Source: Limnohabitans sp. (GTDB lineage: Bacteria; Pseudomonadota; Gammaproteobacteria; Burkholderiales; Burkholderiaceae_C). Taken from it: a stretch of 64,000 nucleotides of DNA. Below the pieces are notes generated by a model, which saw only the letters and a program-made list of their open reading frames with translations, did no database searches and was not told where the DNA came from. The position numbers and the translations under genes are program-made. Every line of letters begins with the position of its first letter. The stretch's first letter is position 1. The stretch spans positions 1-64,000 of the forward strand of contig SHXD01000007.1 in NCBI GenBank assembly GCA_009693505.1, written 5' to 3'. Below are positions 53,018-62,020 of the stretch, one piece after another.

Positions 53018-54508
53018 TCAAGCGGCAACCCGCGTGTCCTTGTCAGCTGTGTCCTGCATCACTTGCTCTGCCAAACGCGGCACCGAGTCAGGAATGCCCA
53101 AAGCAGCCCGCGCTGCTTCCTGGCCAGCTATGCGGCCAAAAGCTGTGCCAATGGTCATGCCAACGCCCGCGGTGTAGCCTTTGCCCAAAACATTGCCAGC
53201 CATCATCTCGCCAGCCACAAACAAATTGGGGCTTGGTTCATTGTTGAACCGAACGGCTGCGGTGTCATCGGTTTTCAAACCAAGATAGGTGAAGGTGACG
53301 CCTGGTTTGACGGCGTAAGCATAGAAGGGCGCCGTGTCGAGCGGGAGCGCCCAATGCGTTTTGGCAGGCGTCAGGCCTTCGGTATGGCAATCGTCCAAGA
53401 CTGTGTGGTCAAAATGACCAGGCACACAGGCTTGGTTGTAGGCGGTCAAGGTGGCCATGAAGGTGTCCACATTCAAGCCCAGTTTTTGCGCCAACTCTGG
53501 CAGAGATTGAGCGACGGTACCTTCAAACACGGGCGGCATAAAACGGCCCACTGCTTTGGCATCTGAAATGGAGTAGCCAATTTGACCTGGTTGCTGAGCC
53601 ACCAAGCGGCCCCAAATGGCGTAGCGCTTGGGCCAAAAATCTTCACCTTCGTCGTAAAAACGTTCGGCGTTTTTGTTCACCACCACACCCAAAGACACAC
53701 AGTCGATGCGGGTGCAAATGCCGCCGTCGTACAAAGGTGCACGCGCATCAATGGCCACCATGTGCGCTTGGGTAGGATCGCTGATTTGATCAGCCCCCAA
53801 GTTAAGCAAGTGCTTGAGCAATGTGCCTTGGTTGAATCTGGTGCCACGAATTAAAAAATTGTCGGCTGGGAATTCGCCTAGCGCGTTTTGACCCCAGGCT
53901 TCACGCAGCCAGCCCAAGTTGGATTCAAAACCACCGGCCGCCATCACGCATGTTTTGGCAGTGATGTGCTCAGTTCGGAGCAACCCGCCTGTGGGCGTTT
54001 TGTGATTCACGATCGCAGCTTTGAAGACGCCATTTTCAATGTCGATTTCATTCACTTCTGCGTTGTAATGAATTTGGATACCTAACTTTTCTGCGCTTCG
54101 GTAATAGGCATTGATGAGCGCTTTGCCACCGCCCATGAAAAAAGCATTGGTGCGCGCTGTGTGCAAAGCTCCCGACAAAGAAGGCTGGAACCGCACGCCA
54201 TGTTTGAACATCCAAGGCCTGCAATGGTGCGAGTGCCGAATGGCCAATCTGGCCATGTGCTCATCGGTCAGGCCGCCCGTTACTTTCAACAAATCTTGCC
54301 AAAATTCTTCTTCAGGATAAGCTTGTTCCAACACATCTTGTGGTGCATCGTGCATACAGCGCAAGTTGCGTGTGTGTATGGAATTGCCACCGCGCCATTC
54401 ACGTGGCGCTGACTCAAGCACCATGACGCTGGCGCCGGCTTCGCGGGCCATGAGTGCCGCACTTAAGGCTGCGTTGCCGCCACCAATGACCAACACATCC
54501 AGGCTCAT
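53018..54508 (-). CDS. tcuA: TcuA-like FAD-dependent tricarballylate dehydrogenase
   Basis: A 496-residue flavoprotein of the fumarate-reductase/succinate-dehydrogenase fold. The FAD motif LDVLVIGGGNAALSAALMAR is at the very start, and PNLFVAGEMMAGNVLGKGYT is at the C-terminus. Length agrees with TcuA and related FAD-dependent oxidoreductases (about 465-500). Start ATG at 54508 behind GGAG; the ORF track adds 56 codons that overlap the SDR gene. With TcuB it forms a dehydrogenase linked to the respiratory chain. There is no TcuC-type importer gene beside it. The substrate remains a hypothesis. Confidence 0.85.
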   Translation of the reverse strand: MSLDVLVIGGGNAALSAALMAREAGASVMVLESAPREWRGGNSIHTRNLRCMHDAPQDVLEQAYPEEEFWQDLLKVTGGLTDEHMARLAIRHSHHCRPWMFKHGVRFQPSLSGALHTARTNAFFMGGGKALINAYYRSAEKLGIQIHYNAEVNEIDIENGVFKAAIVNHKTPTGGLLRTEHITAKTCVMAAGGFESNLGWLREAWGQNALGEFPADNFLIRGTRFNQGTLLKHLLNLGADQISDPTQAHMVAIDARAPLYDGGICTRIDCVSLGVVVNKNAERFYDEGEDFWPKRYAIWGRLVAQQPGQIGYSISDAKAVGRFMPPVFEGTVAQSLPELAQKLGLNVDTFMATLTAYNQACVPGHFDHTVLDDCHTEGLTPAKTHWALPLDTAPFYAYAVKPGVTFTYLGLKTDDTAAVRFNNEPSPNLFVAGEMMAGNVLGKGYTAGVGMTIGTAFGRIAGQEAARAALGIPDSVPRLAEQVMQDTADKDTRVAA

Positions 54509-54525
54509 GACAGGTACTCCGACAT

Positions 54526-55281
54526 TTAGAACTGGTAGCGGCGCAAGCCACCGTCCACAGGAATCACAGCACCCGTGATGTAGCTGGCCAAAGGCGAAGA
54601 CAAGAACGTCACCAAATTGGCCATGTCTTCTGGTTCGCCATAACGACCCATGGGGATTTCGTTTTCGCACTGCCACTGCCTGTATTCAGGTGTGTAGTTG
54701 CGGAAAATTTGTTCGGAGTGAATGCGGCCAGGCGGAATGCAATTCACCGTGATGCCGTGCGGCCCCACCATGCGCGACAAGCCTTTGGCCCAGCTGTGAA
54801 TGCCAGCCTTGGCACAGAAGGCACCGTTCACGTGATCGGGCTCGCTCTTGCCAGTGATGTTGATGATACGGCCCCATTTGCGCGCAATCATTTGATCCAC
54901 CAAGGCATCGGCCACCTGACGTGGGCGGTGGAAATTCAAAGTGATGGCCTCATGCCAAGCTTCTTCGCTCACATGCAAATCTTTGAAGCTGCGCGAACCG
55001 CCCGCGTTGTTGATCAAGATGTCAACGTGGCCTAGGCCTTGGATGGCGGCGGACGTGAGCTTGGCGGCGGCCTCTTCTGGGTACAAGTCTGATTCAATGA
55101 TGACAGGGCGGTATCCGCCCGCAGCCACGATTTCATCGGCCACTTCTTGCAACTTGTCGGCACGGCGTGCAGAGATGGCCAATTTCACGCCTTCTGCGGC
55201 CAAAGCCTTTGCAATGCCTCGGCCAATGCCAACGCTGGCACCTGTCACAAGCGCCGTTTTGTCTTTGAGTTGCAAGTCCAT
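54526..55281 (-). CDS. SDR family oxidoreductase lacking the usual catalytic tyrosine
   Basis: A 251-residue short-chain dehydrogenase/reductase fold protein. The cofactor motif is TGASVGIGRGIA near residue 14 and the NNAG motif is LINNAGGSRSFKD. In the active-site segment NGAFCAKAGIHSWAKGL the lysine is present, but the tyrosine normally four residues before it is an alanine. Activity with a standard mechanism is therefore doubtful; the protein could use another proton donor or have a binding role. It is 17 bases upstream of tcuA and probably co-transcribed with tcuA-tcuB. No substrate can be inferred. Confidence 0.85.
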   Translation of the reverse strand: MDLQLKDKTALVTGASVGIGRGIAKALAAEGVKLAISARRADKLQEVADEIVAAGGYRPVIIESDLYPEEAAAKLTSAAIQGLGHVDILINNAGGSRSFKDLHVSEEAWHEAITLNFHRPRQVADALVDQMIARKWGRIINITGKSEPDHVNGAFCAKAGIHSWAKGLSRMVGPHGITVNCIPPGRIHSEQIFRNYTPEYRQWQCENEIPMGRYGEPEDMANLVTFLSSPLASYITGAVIPVDGGLRRYQF

Positions 55282-55364
55282 GGTGCCCCTTTTGCGATGA
55301 ATATTGGTGTGATGGGTATTACTTTAACTGCCCTAGATGGCCCTTGTTTAACCGCAGAAGAATC

Positions 55365-55389
55365 GGGGTATCAAAAAAAGTGATACCCC
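55365..55389. promoter_or_regulatory. Inverted repeat in the LysR-SDR gap (LysR-type site or terminator)
   Basis: GGGGTATCA-AAAAAAG-TGATACCCC is a perfect nine-pair inverted repeat. It contains ATC-N9-GAT, the known general form of LysR-type recognition sites, and lies 84 bases upstream of the SDR start. Because it is 17 bases past the LysR stop, it could also end the LysR transcript, though there is no T tract outside the stem. A similar half site GGGTATTAC lies at about 55315. Confidence 0.55.
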
Positions 55390-55405
55390 TTGCGCTTGAC
55401 GCTGA

Positions 55406-56359
55406 TTAGGATTTGACGTGTGCGCCGGTCCAAACACCTTGAGACACCAGTTGCTGAGCGCAGTCTTTGAGAACCACGCGCGCTGCCAAGGCCACCGGCG
55501 ACAGTTCATCCTCGGACAAACTGCACAGCACATTGACCCGCTGCACATTGGCTTGCGAAATGCGGGCCATGTGGAACCTTTGCGCGGCATCCGGAAATCT
55601 GGCCACAGCGGCCCAAGGTTGCAAAGTAGCGCCCAAGCCAGCATCCACAGCATCCATGAGCAAGGCCAAAGAGTCAATTTCCAAGACCACATTGGGCACC
55701 AGTTTGATCCTTGCGAAGGCGGCATCGAGCGTGCTTCTTAAGCCATGCGGGCCCGTTGGCAAAATGAGGGCCTCGTGCTTTAACTGGCTCAATTTGATCG
55801 TGCTGGGCATCTTGGCGCGGGTGTTCTTTTTGGCACTGATGAAGAACAAATCCTCCTCCAACAGCGGCATGACGCTCCAGCGCCGCGCTGTTTTCAAATC
55901 GGGGCTGGGCAACAAATGCGAGTCGAACAAAACCGCCAAGTCCAACTGGCGTGCATTCAGCATGCTGGTTAAGTGCCCTGAAAGACTTTCAACCATGTGC
56001 AGGCGAACATCGGGGTAGCGCTCTCTTAAAGCGCGCATCAAAGGCATACCCAACACCGCGGCTGTGGTAGGCGCCAGGCCCACACTGACGGTGCCTGACA
56101 AGCGCGACTCTTGGGCGACGCGAACAGCTTGTTCAGCATGCCTCAGCGTGAGTTGAGCTTCTCGGAAAAAAGCCACGCCCGCTTCGGTCGGCGTAACGCC
56201 CTGAGGCGAGCGTTGAAGGAGCCGCGTAGACAACTCGCTTTCTAGCTTGGTGATTTGTTGACTTAATGCGGACTGAACCACATTCAAGTCAAGCGCGGCA
56301 CGGCTGATGCTGCCGACCTCGACCACCTTCACAAACGCACGCAACTGCCGAAGCTCCAT
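55406..56359 (-). CDS. LysR family transcriptional regulator
   Basis: A 317-residue LysR-type regulator. The N-terminal winged helix has AALDLNVVQSALSQQITKLE and MELRQLRAFVKVVEVGSISR; residues 90-300 form the effector-binding domain (VGLAPTTAAVLGMPLMRAL). It resembles the nitrogen-assimilation (Nac/CynR-like) group in its N-terminus. It reads in the same direction as the SDR-tcuA-tcuB genes and not divergent as is usual for LysR regulators. It is the likely controller of this cluster (TcuR-type in function), acting at the nearby inverted repeat. The inducer is unknown. Confidence 0.9.
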   Translation of the reverse strand: MELRQLRAFVKVVEVGSISRAALDLNVVQSALSQQITKLESELSTRLLQRSPQGVTPTEAGVAFFREAQLTLRHAEQAVRVAQESRLSGTVSVGLAPTTAAVLGMPLMRALRERYPDVRLHMVESLSGHLTSMLNARQLDLAVLFDSHLLPSPDLKTARRWSVMPLLEEDLFFISAKKNTRAKMPSTIKLSQLKHEALILPTGPHGLRSTLDAAFARIKLVPNVVLEIDSLALLMDAVDAGLGATLQPWAAVARFPDAAQRFHMARISQANVQRVNVLCSLSEDELSPVALAARVVLKDCAQQLVSQGVWTGAHVKS

Positions 56360-56439
56360 GCTTGGTTCTAGCCCCGCAACACTGTCAGCAAGTCAATTGG
56401 AATCATGGGGCATTTTGCATTTGGTGGGCTTGTAACAAC

Positions 56440-56934
56440 TTAAAACGGAATGTCGTCATCCATGTCGTCAAAACCACTGGCAGGCTTGGCGGCAGGTTTG
56501 CTAGCTGGCGCGCCAGCTGCTGCTGGACGGGCTGTTGCTGGACGGCGAGCCGGTGCGCCACCCTCATCATCGCCACCACCACTGGGGCCGCCCATGCCTT
56601 CACGGGCGCCGAGCAATTGCATTTCAGTGGCAATGATGTCGACCGTGTTTTTCTCAACACCCGCTTGGTCGGTGTACTTGCCGTATTTCAGGCGGCCTTC
56701 GATGTAAATGGGCCGGCCTTTTTTGACGTATTCGCCAGCGATTTCGGCCAAGCGGTCATAAAACGTGACACGGTGCCATTGAGTGTCTTCAACGGTTTCG
56801 CCAGACGTGCGGTCTTTGCGGCGGCTGGTGGTGGCGATGCTGATATTGGCCACGGCCTGGCCGGAGGGCAGGTAGCGAATTTCGGGGTCTCGGCCGCAGT
56901 TGCCGATCAGAATGACTTTGTTGACGGATGCCAT
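56440..56934 (-). CDS. ssb: Single-stranded DNA-binding protein
   Basis: A 164-residue SSB that protects single-stranded DNA in replication and repair. The OB fold begins MASVNKVILIGNCGRDPEIR and the C-terminal partner-binding tip is DDMDDDIPF, the standard acidic end. The middle is an Ala/Pro/Gly-rich linker (PATARPAAAGAPASKPAAKP). The start is ATG at 56934; the 13-codon extension in the ORF track has no SSB match. It reads in the same direction as the MFS gene, 48 bases upstream, a frequent betaproteobacterial order. Confidence 0.96.
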   Translation of the reverse strand: MASVNKVILIGNCGRDPEIRYLPSGQAVANISIATTSRRKDRTSGETVEDTQWHRVTFYDRLAEIAGEYVKKGRPIYIEGRLKYGKYTDQAGVEKNTVDIIATEMQLLGAREGMGGPSGGGDDEGGAPARRPATARPAAAGAPASKPAAKPASGFDDMDDDIPF

Positions 56935-56982
56935 GTTTATTTCCTTGAAATCTCTTGCGATGAACAGGTGCAATTATGCTTG

Positions 56983-58227
56983 TTAGCGGGCCGGTGCTTC
57001 AATGGGTTCCATGAACCATGCAACCAAAAGCCAGACTAAGGTGGCGAGGCCACAAACCCCAAATAAAACCTGAGCACCGCCTGATTTCATGAGGGCGCCT
57101 CCTACTGCGCCCCCCACAAAGAAGCCTAGGGACTGCAAGGTGTTGTAAAAGCCCATGGCCATGCCGCGCGCATGGGGCGGGGCTCCCCGAGAGGCGATGC
57201 TAGGCTGACAGGCTTCCAAAATGTTGGAGGCCGAAAAGAAGACACACAAAATGCCAGCAATGCACCATAAGTTGGGCGTACCGCCAGACACCAAGGCCAA
57301 GCTGAACATGGCCAGCGCAATGACCATGGCTGAGCTCAGGAACACCGCACGCAGATAACCTTTTCGCTCAAGCGGAAAAAGCGTTTTACCCATGACCAAA
57401 AATCCAAATAACACGGCAGGCAAATAAATCCACCAATGATGCTCTTTGGGTAAACCAGCATCGACCATCATTTGCGGCACCGCCACCCACATGGCCAAAA
57501 GCACGCCATGCAGCACAAACACACCCAAGTTGTTCCGCAAAGAGGGGATGTGGGTCAGAACTTCCTTTAAACTGCCTTTGGACACCGCTATTAGCTGGGC
57601 AGGCTCCGGCGGCACACCCCAAATGACCACCGCCATGCCGCCCAAAGCCAAGAGGCCCGTCATCACGAACAAGCCTGACAAACCCGCAATGGTATTGAGA
57701 GCCGGCGCCAAAACCAATGACACAGCGAACATCAGGCCAATGCTGGCCCCAATCAAGGCCATGGCCTTGGTTCTAACGATGTCGCGCGTTTGATCGGCCA
57801 ACAAAGCCGTCACCACGGCTGAGACGGCGCCCGCCCCTTGCAAAGCGCGACCCATGAGCAAACCGAACAAGGTGTCGGCTGCTGCGGCCCAAAAACTGCC
57901 CGCAGCCAAGATCAACAAGCCAAACACAATGACTTTTTTACGCCCTAACTTGTCTGAAGCAGCCCCAAACGCCAACTGCAAAGCCCCCTGTGTCAGCCCA
58001 TAAATGCCCATGGCCAAGCCCACCAAGCCGGGATCGTCCCCACCTGGGTAATGAGCAGCCTCAATGGCAAATACAGGCAACACCAAAAACAAACCCAACA
58101 TGCGCAAGCCATAAATGGCCGCCAGTGAAATGCTGGATCGCTTCTCCAACGAGGTCATGAGCGAAGCATTCAAAGCCTCTACGGGCTCGGAAGGCAAAAC
58201 GGCGGTGGGGTTGGGTGATGCGTTCAT
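56983..58227 (-). CDS. MFS transporter (DHA-type, near ssb)
   Basis: A 414-residue major facilitator with about 12 spans. The loop motif GAASDKLGRKKVIVFGLLIL is at about residue 90. It belongs to the group of MFS proteins frequently found between uvrA and ssb in betaproteobacteria. The substrate is unknown; the group is usually listed as drug or sugar efflux. The usual neighbour uvrA is absent here; instead, a 243-base gap with a long inverted repeat leads to a divergent HiPIP gene. Confidence 0.87.
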   Translation of the reverse strand: MNASPNPTAVLPSEPVEALNASLMTSLEKRSSISLAAIYGLRMLGLFLVLPVFAIEAAHYPGGDDPGLVGLAMGIYGLTQGALQLAFGAASDKLGRKKVIVFGLLILAAGSFWAAAADTLFGLLMGRALQGAGAVSAVVTALLADQTRDIVRTKAMALIGASIGLMFAVSLVLAPALNTIAGLSGLFVMTGLLALGGMAVVIWGVPPEPAQLIAVSKGSLKEVLTHIPSLRNNLGVFVLHGVLLAMWVAVPQMMVDAGLPKEHHWWIYLPAVLFGFLVMGKTLFPLERKGYLRAVFLSSAMVIALAMFSLALVSGGTPNLWCIAGILCVFFSASNILEACQPSIASRGAPPHARGMAMGFYNTLQSLGFFVGGAVGGALMKSGGAQVLFGVCGLATLVWLLVAWFMEPIEAPAR

Positions 58228-58275
58228 ATGAGTAAGCTACAGCTTAGATTGTCCCTGATTCAGGAGGGGTTCTCA

Positions 58276-58388
58276 AATAGCGAAGTTGAGCAGACAGCTT
58301 AAGGCGGCTGAACGATTTCTGGTACTCCATATGAGGAAGCCGCCTTAAGCTGTCTGCTCAACCCTCCCAAGAGAAATCTATCGCTATT
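58276..58388. repeat. Perfect 25-bp inverted repeat with outer arms
   Basis: GTTGAGCAGACAGCTTAAGGCGGCT (first 20 bases quoted: GTTGAGCAGACAGCTTAAGG) at 58285-58309 is exactly mirrored at 58338-58362, with a 28-base loop. A second pair, AATAGCGA at 58276-58283 and TCGCTATT at 58381-58388, lies outside it. No ORF of note lies in the element. It may be a palindromic mobile remnant, a boundary terminator between divergent genes, or a regulatory RNA hairpin. I see no clear target-site duplication. Confidence 0.75.
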
Positions 58389-58470
58389 CAGCTAAAAGCT
58401 TCCGACAAACTTTCGTTTTTAACGTTAACATTCGTCCGTTCAGATTTTTAGCAACCTCATTGGAAATTTT

Positions 58471-58779
58471 ATGAAACAAACCAATCGTCGCGTATTCATG
58501 ATGCAAATGGCTTTGGGCGGCACAGCCTTGGCTGCACAACAAGCGATGGCCCAAGCCATGGTGAACGAAAAAGACCCTCAGTCTGCTGCTTTGGGTTATG
58601 CCGCAGACACCACCAAAGTTGACGCGAAAAAATTCCCTAAACACGCCGCCGCACAAAAATGCAACAACTGCGCCTTGTATCAAGGCAAAGCCACTGATCC
58701 TGCTGGCGGTTGCCCCTTGTTTGCAGGCAAACAAGTTCACGGCAACGGCTGGTGCACTGCTTGGGCCAAGAAGGGCTAA
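58471..58779 (+). CDS. High-potential iron-sulfur protein (HiPIP)
   Basis: A 102-residue periplasmic electron carrier. A twin-arginine signal peptide (NRRVFMMQMALGGTALAAQ) leads to a mature domain of about 75 residues. Four cysteines fit the HiPIP [4Fe-4S] pattern: KCNNCALYQ, GGCPLFAGK and NGWCTAWAKKG. In purple phototrophs HiPIPs donate electrons to the reaction centre in place of cytochrome c2; with the bacteriochlorophyll genes nearby that role is likely here, but respiratory use is also known. Start ATG at 58471. It stands alone on the plus strand beside a long inverted repeat and convergent with hemA. Confidence 0.92.
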   Translation: MKQTNRRVFMMQMALGGTALAAQQAMAQAMVNEKDPQSAALGYAADTTKVDAKKFPKHAAAQKCNNCALYQGKATDPAGGCPLFAGKQVHGNGWCTAWAKKG

Positions 58780-58835
58780 TGCTCTTTCAGCGTGTGCATT
58801 CTCAATGTCCACGCTGAGCCTCTCCAAGTGCACCG

Positions 58836-60089
58836 TCAAGGGTTCAAAAACATTTGTTTGACAGCCTCGCGGGCCTTCACTCTTTGCGGCTCTTCTGCGT
58901 GATTCAACTCACGCAGGGGGCCGTTCATCATTTTCTTCATCATGCCCACCGAAAGCGACTCTAAAACGCTTTCAATGCTCTGACCTTTGTCTAGCAATTT
59001 GCGAGCGCGCATCACTTCGGCTTGACGCCAACTGTCTGCTTGAAAATTCAAGTCTTGAATCAAGGGCACGTCGTTTCGGTGCGCCAGCCAAGTCATGAAT
59101 TTTTGCACGCCATCGTCAATGATCACTTCAGCATCGACCACGGCCGCTTGCCTGTGCACTTGACCGCTGTTGATCACTTCTGTGAGGTCGTCCACGGTGT
59201 AAAGGTACACATCGCGAAGGTCTTTGACTTCAGGCTCAATGTCGCGCGGCACAGCCAAATCGACCATGAAAATAGGTTTGCTTTTGCGGGCGCGCAAAGC
59301 ACTTTTGACAGCGCCCAAACCAATCAGGGGCAAGGTGCTGGCAGTGCAACTGATGACGATGTCAAACTCGTGTAAACGTTTTGGCAGATCTGCCAAGGAG
59401 ATGCTTCGACCCCCGTGTACTTGCGCAAGCAGATCGGCCCGTTCGGCAGAGCGATTGGCAATCGTGATGGTTTTGGGCGACTTGGCTGCAAAGTGCGCCA
59501 CGCACAACTCAATCATTTCACCGGCGCCCACAAACAAAATATTGGTTTCTTTGATGTTTTCAAAAATACGCCCTGCCAAGCGCACAGCGGCCGCTGCCAT
59601 GCTGATGGAATGCGCGCCAATTTCCGTGGTGCTTCTGACTTCCTTGGCTACCGCAAATGAGCGCTGAAACAATTGGTTGAGCGTGGTGCCCAAGGCACCT
59701 GAGTCGCTGGCCGTTCGCACGGCTTCTTTGAGTTGCCCCAAAATTTGAGACTCGCCCAAGACCATCGAATCAAGGCCGCTGGCCACTCGAAACGCATGCC
59801 GCGCAGAAGCATCTCCCTCAAAGCGGTAAGTGTGCATGGCCAAAACGTCAACATGTGTTTTGCCAGCATCTGCCAACCAACTCAAAGTTTGTGGAATTTG
59901 AACTTCATCGCCCGCACAGTAAATTTCTGTTCGATTGCACGTGGACAAAATAGCCACTTCCTTGTGCGTGGCAAAACTTTGGCGCAAACCCTTCAACGAC
60001 TGATCCAACCTCTCCGAGGCAAACGCAAAGCGTTCGCGCAAATCAATCGGCGCAGTTTTGTGGTTCAGCCCTAAGGTCCAAACAGCCAT
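58836..60089 (-). CDS. hemA: Glutamyl-tRNA reductase
   Basis: A 417-residue enzyme that reduces glutamyl-tRNA to glutamate-1-semialdehyde, the first committed step of heme and bacteriochlorophyll synthesis. Catalytic motifs are ILSTCNRTEIYCAGD (the active cysteine is in STCNR) and GESQILGQLKEAVRTASDSG. The NADPH-binding region has NILFVGAGEMIELCVAHFA, followed by the dimerisation domain. It begins one base into the dxs stop (TAATG), so it is coupled to isoprenoid synthesis. The pairing with dxs and the closeness to bchID point to coordinated pigment supply. Confidence 0.96.
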   Translation of the reverse strand: MAVWTLGLNHKTAPIDLRERFAFASERLDQSLKGLRQSFATHKEVAILSTCNRTEIYCAGDEVQIPQTLSWLADAGKTHVDVLAMHTYRFEGDASARHAFRVASGLDSMVLGESQILGQLKEAVRTASDSGALGTTLNQLFQRSFAVAKEVRSTTEIGAHSISMAAAAVRLAGRIFENIKETNILFVGAGEMIELCVAHFAAKSPKTITIANRSAERADLLAQVHGGRSISLADLPKRLHEFDIVISCTASTLPLIGLGAVKSALRARKSKPIFMVDLAVPRDIEPEVKDLRDVYLYTVDDLTEVINSGQVHRQAAVVDAEVIIDDGVQKFMTWLAHRNDVPLIQDLNFQADSWRQAEVMRARKLLDKGQSIESVLESLSVGMMKKMMNGPLRELNHAEEPQRVKAREAVKQMFLNP

Positions 60090-61975
60090 TAGCCCACCAC
60101 CCTCAAGAAAGGTGCGGCCTTCAAATCGGGCCAGCAGTCTTCAATGCGTTTTTGAATGCCGGGTGCAGTCAAGCCATATTGCTGCATCAACTTTTGCGGG
60201 TCGCCATGCTCGGTGAATTCATCTTCAAAGCCCACCACCAACACCGGCATGGCAATGCCCATGTCTTGCAAAGCTTCCAGCACAGCCGAGCCTGAACCGC
60301 CCTTACGCGTGGCATCCTCTAGGGTGACCAGACGATCATGTGAAAGCGCAATTTGCTTCAAGGTTTCAACATCCAAGGGCTTGGCCCAACGCATGTTGAC
60401 CACCGTGGCGTTCATGCCTTCAGCCACCTTGAGCGCTTCGTACAAAAGCGGGCCAAATGCAAGCAGCGCCACGCCTTGGCCTTGGCGCCTGATTTCAGCT
60501 TTGCCAAAAGGCAAAGTTTCTAAGTCTGTTCCCACTTGTGCGCCCACACCCGCACCCCTTGGGTAGCGAACAGTCACCGCATGATCTTGCGCGTAAGCGG
60601 TGCTGAGCAACTGTCTGCACTCCGCCTCGTCCGCAGGGCACGCAATGCTCATGTTGGGAATGCAACGCGTGAAAGCAATGTCGTACATGCCAGCGTGCGT
60701 AGGGCCATCGGCACCCACCAAACCTGCACGGTCAAGTGCAAACACCACGGGCAAGTTTTGCAAGGCCACATCGTGAATCAGTTGGTCGTAGGCACGTTGC
60801 AAGAAGGTTGAATAAATGGCCACGACGGGCTTCAAGCCTTCGCAGGCCATACCGGCGGCAAAGGTCACAGCATGTTGCTCTGCAATGCCCACATCGTGAT
60901 AGCGATGGGGGTACTGTTGACTGAAGCCCACCATGCCCGAGCCTTCTCGCATGGCCGGTGTGATGCCGACCAAGCGTTCATCTTTCGCGGCCATGTCACA
61001 CAACCACTGACCAAATACGTTTGTGAACGTCGGCTTGGCAGGGACAGGCGACGCGGCACTGACAATGCCAACAACAGGATCAAATTTGCTAGGCCCGTGA
61101 TAGGCCACAGGGTCGGCTTCTGCTTTGGCATAGCCCTTGCCTTTGCGCGTGACCACATGCAAAAACTGTGGGCCAGGTTTGTTGTACAAACTCTTCAAAG
61201 TGCCGACCATCGCATCGACATCGTGGCCATCCACGGGGCCTGTGTACTCGAAGCCCAAATTTTCAAACATGGTTTGAGGTTGGATGAAGCTTTGCGTTTG
61301 CTGCTCAATCATTTGTGCCAGGGCATACAAAGGCGGCGCATTTTTAAGCACCTCTTTGCCAATTTTTTTGGCATCGGCATAAAACCGGCCGCTCATTAAT
61401 TCATGCAAATAATGGTTCAAAGCACCAACCGGTGGGCTGATGGACATGTCGTTGTCGTTCAAGATGACCAGCAAGTTGCAATCGCTCGCGCCAGCATTGT
61501 TCAAGGCTTCGTAGGCCATGCCTGCTGTGAGTGCGCCATCGCCAATGATCGCTACTGCTTTGCGGCGGCTGCCCATTTGTTTGGCGGCCATGGCCATGCC
61601 CAATGCGGCCGAAATGCTGGTGGACGAGTGAGCGGTGCCGAAGGCGTCGTAAATACTTTCTTCACGGCGCGGAAAGCCGCTTAAACCACCAATTTGGCGC
61701 ATGCTGCCCATCTGCTCGTTTCGGCCCGTCAGAATTTTGTGGGGGTAAGTTTGATGGCCCACATCCCACACCAAACGGTCTTCAGGGGTGTTGAAAACGT
61801 AGTGCAGCGCCACAGTCAGCTCAACCGTTCCCAAGTTGGAGCTGAAATGCCCGCCCGTTTGCGAGACCGACTGAATCAAACGCTCCCGCAACTCTGTGGC
61901 CAAAGGGGCCAAGTTGTCTCGGGACAGTTTTCTAAGCTGCGCTGGGGATTTAATCCAATCAAGCAGGGCACTCAT
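60089..61975 (-). CDS. dxs: 1-deoxy-D-xylulose-5-phosphate synthase
   Basis: A 628-residue thiamine-diphosphate enzyme that condenses pyruvate and glyceraldehyde 3-phosphate in the MEP isoprenoid pathway, which feeds bacteriochlorophyll phytol tails and carotenoids. The ThDP motif is [20 protein letters not shown] and the region [20 protein letters not shown] is conserved. The transketolase pyrimidine domain has [20 protein letters not shown] (here [13 protein letters not shown]). Start ATG at 61975 ([15 protein letters not shown]) behind GAGG; the ORF track begins 20 codons earlier. It is divergent from bchI across 136 bases. Confidence 0.95.
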   Translation of the reverse strand: MSALLDWIKSPAQLRKLSRDNLAPLATELRERLIQSVSQTGGHFSSNLGTVELTVALHYVFNTPEDRLVWDVGHQTYPHKILTGRNEQMGSMRQIGGLSGFPRREESIYDAFGTAHSSTSISAALGMAMAAKQMGSRRKAVAIIGDGALTAGMAYEALNNAGASDCNLLVILNDNDMSISPPVGALNHYLHELMSGRFYADAKKIGKEVLKNAPPLYALAQMIEQQTQSFIQPQTMFENLGFEYTGPVDGHDVDAMVGTLKSLYNKPGPQFLHVVTRKGKGYAKAEADPVAYHGPSKFDPVVGIVSAASPVPAKPTFTNVFGQWLCDMAAKDERLVGITPAMREGSGMVGFSQQYPHRYHDVGIAEQHAVTFAAGMACEGLKPVVAIYSTFLQRAYDQLIHDVALQNLPVVFALDRAGLVGADGPTHAGMYDIAFTRCIPNMSIACPADEAECRQLLSTAYAQDHAVTVRYPRGAGVGAQVGTDLETLPFGKAEIRRQGQGVALLAFGPLLYEALKVAEGMNATVVNMRWAKPLDVETLKQIALSHDRLVTLEDATRKGGSGSAVLEALQDMGIAMPVLVVGFEDEFTEHGDPQKLMQQYGLTAPGIQKRIEDCWPDLKAAPFLRVVG

Positions 61976-62020
61976 CATTTGCCTCAATATCTGTTCAATG
62001 AAGCCATAATTTAACTGGAT

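Noticed and set aside
58384-58839. 151-residue minus-strand ORF over the HiPIP gene
   Set aside because: The plus strand encodes HiPIP with a Tat signal and four correctly spaced cysteines, so this frame is a shadow.
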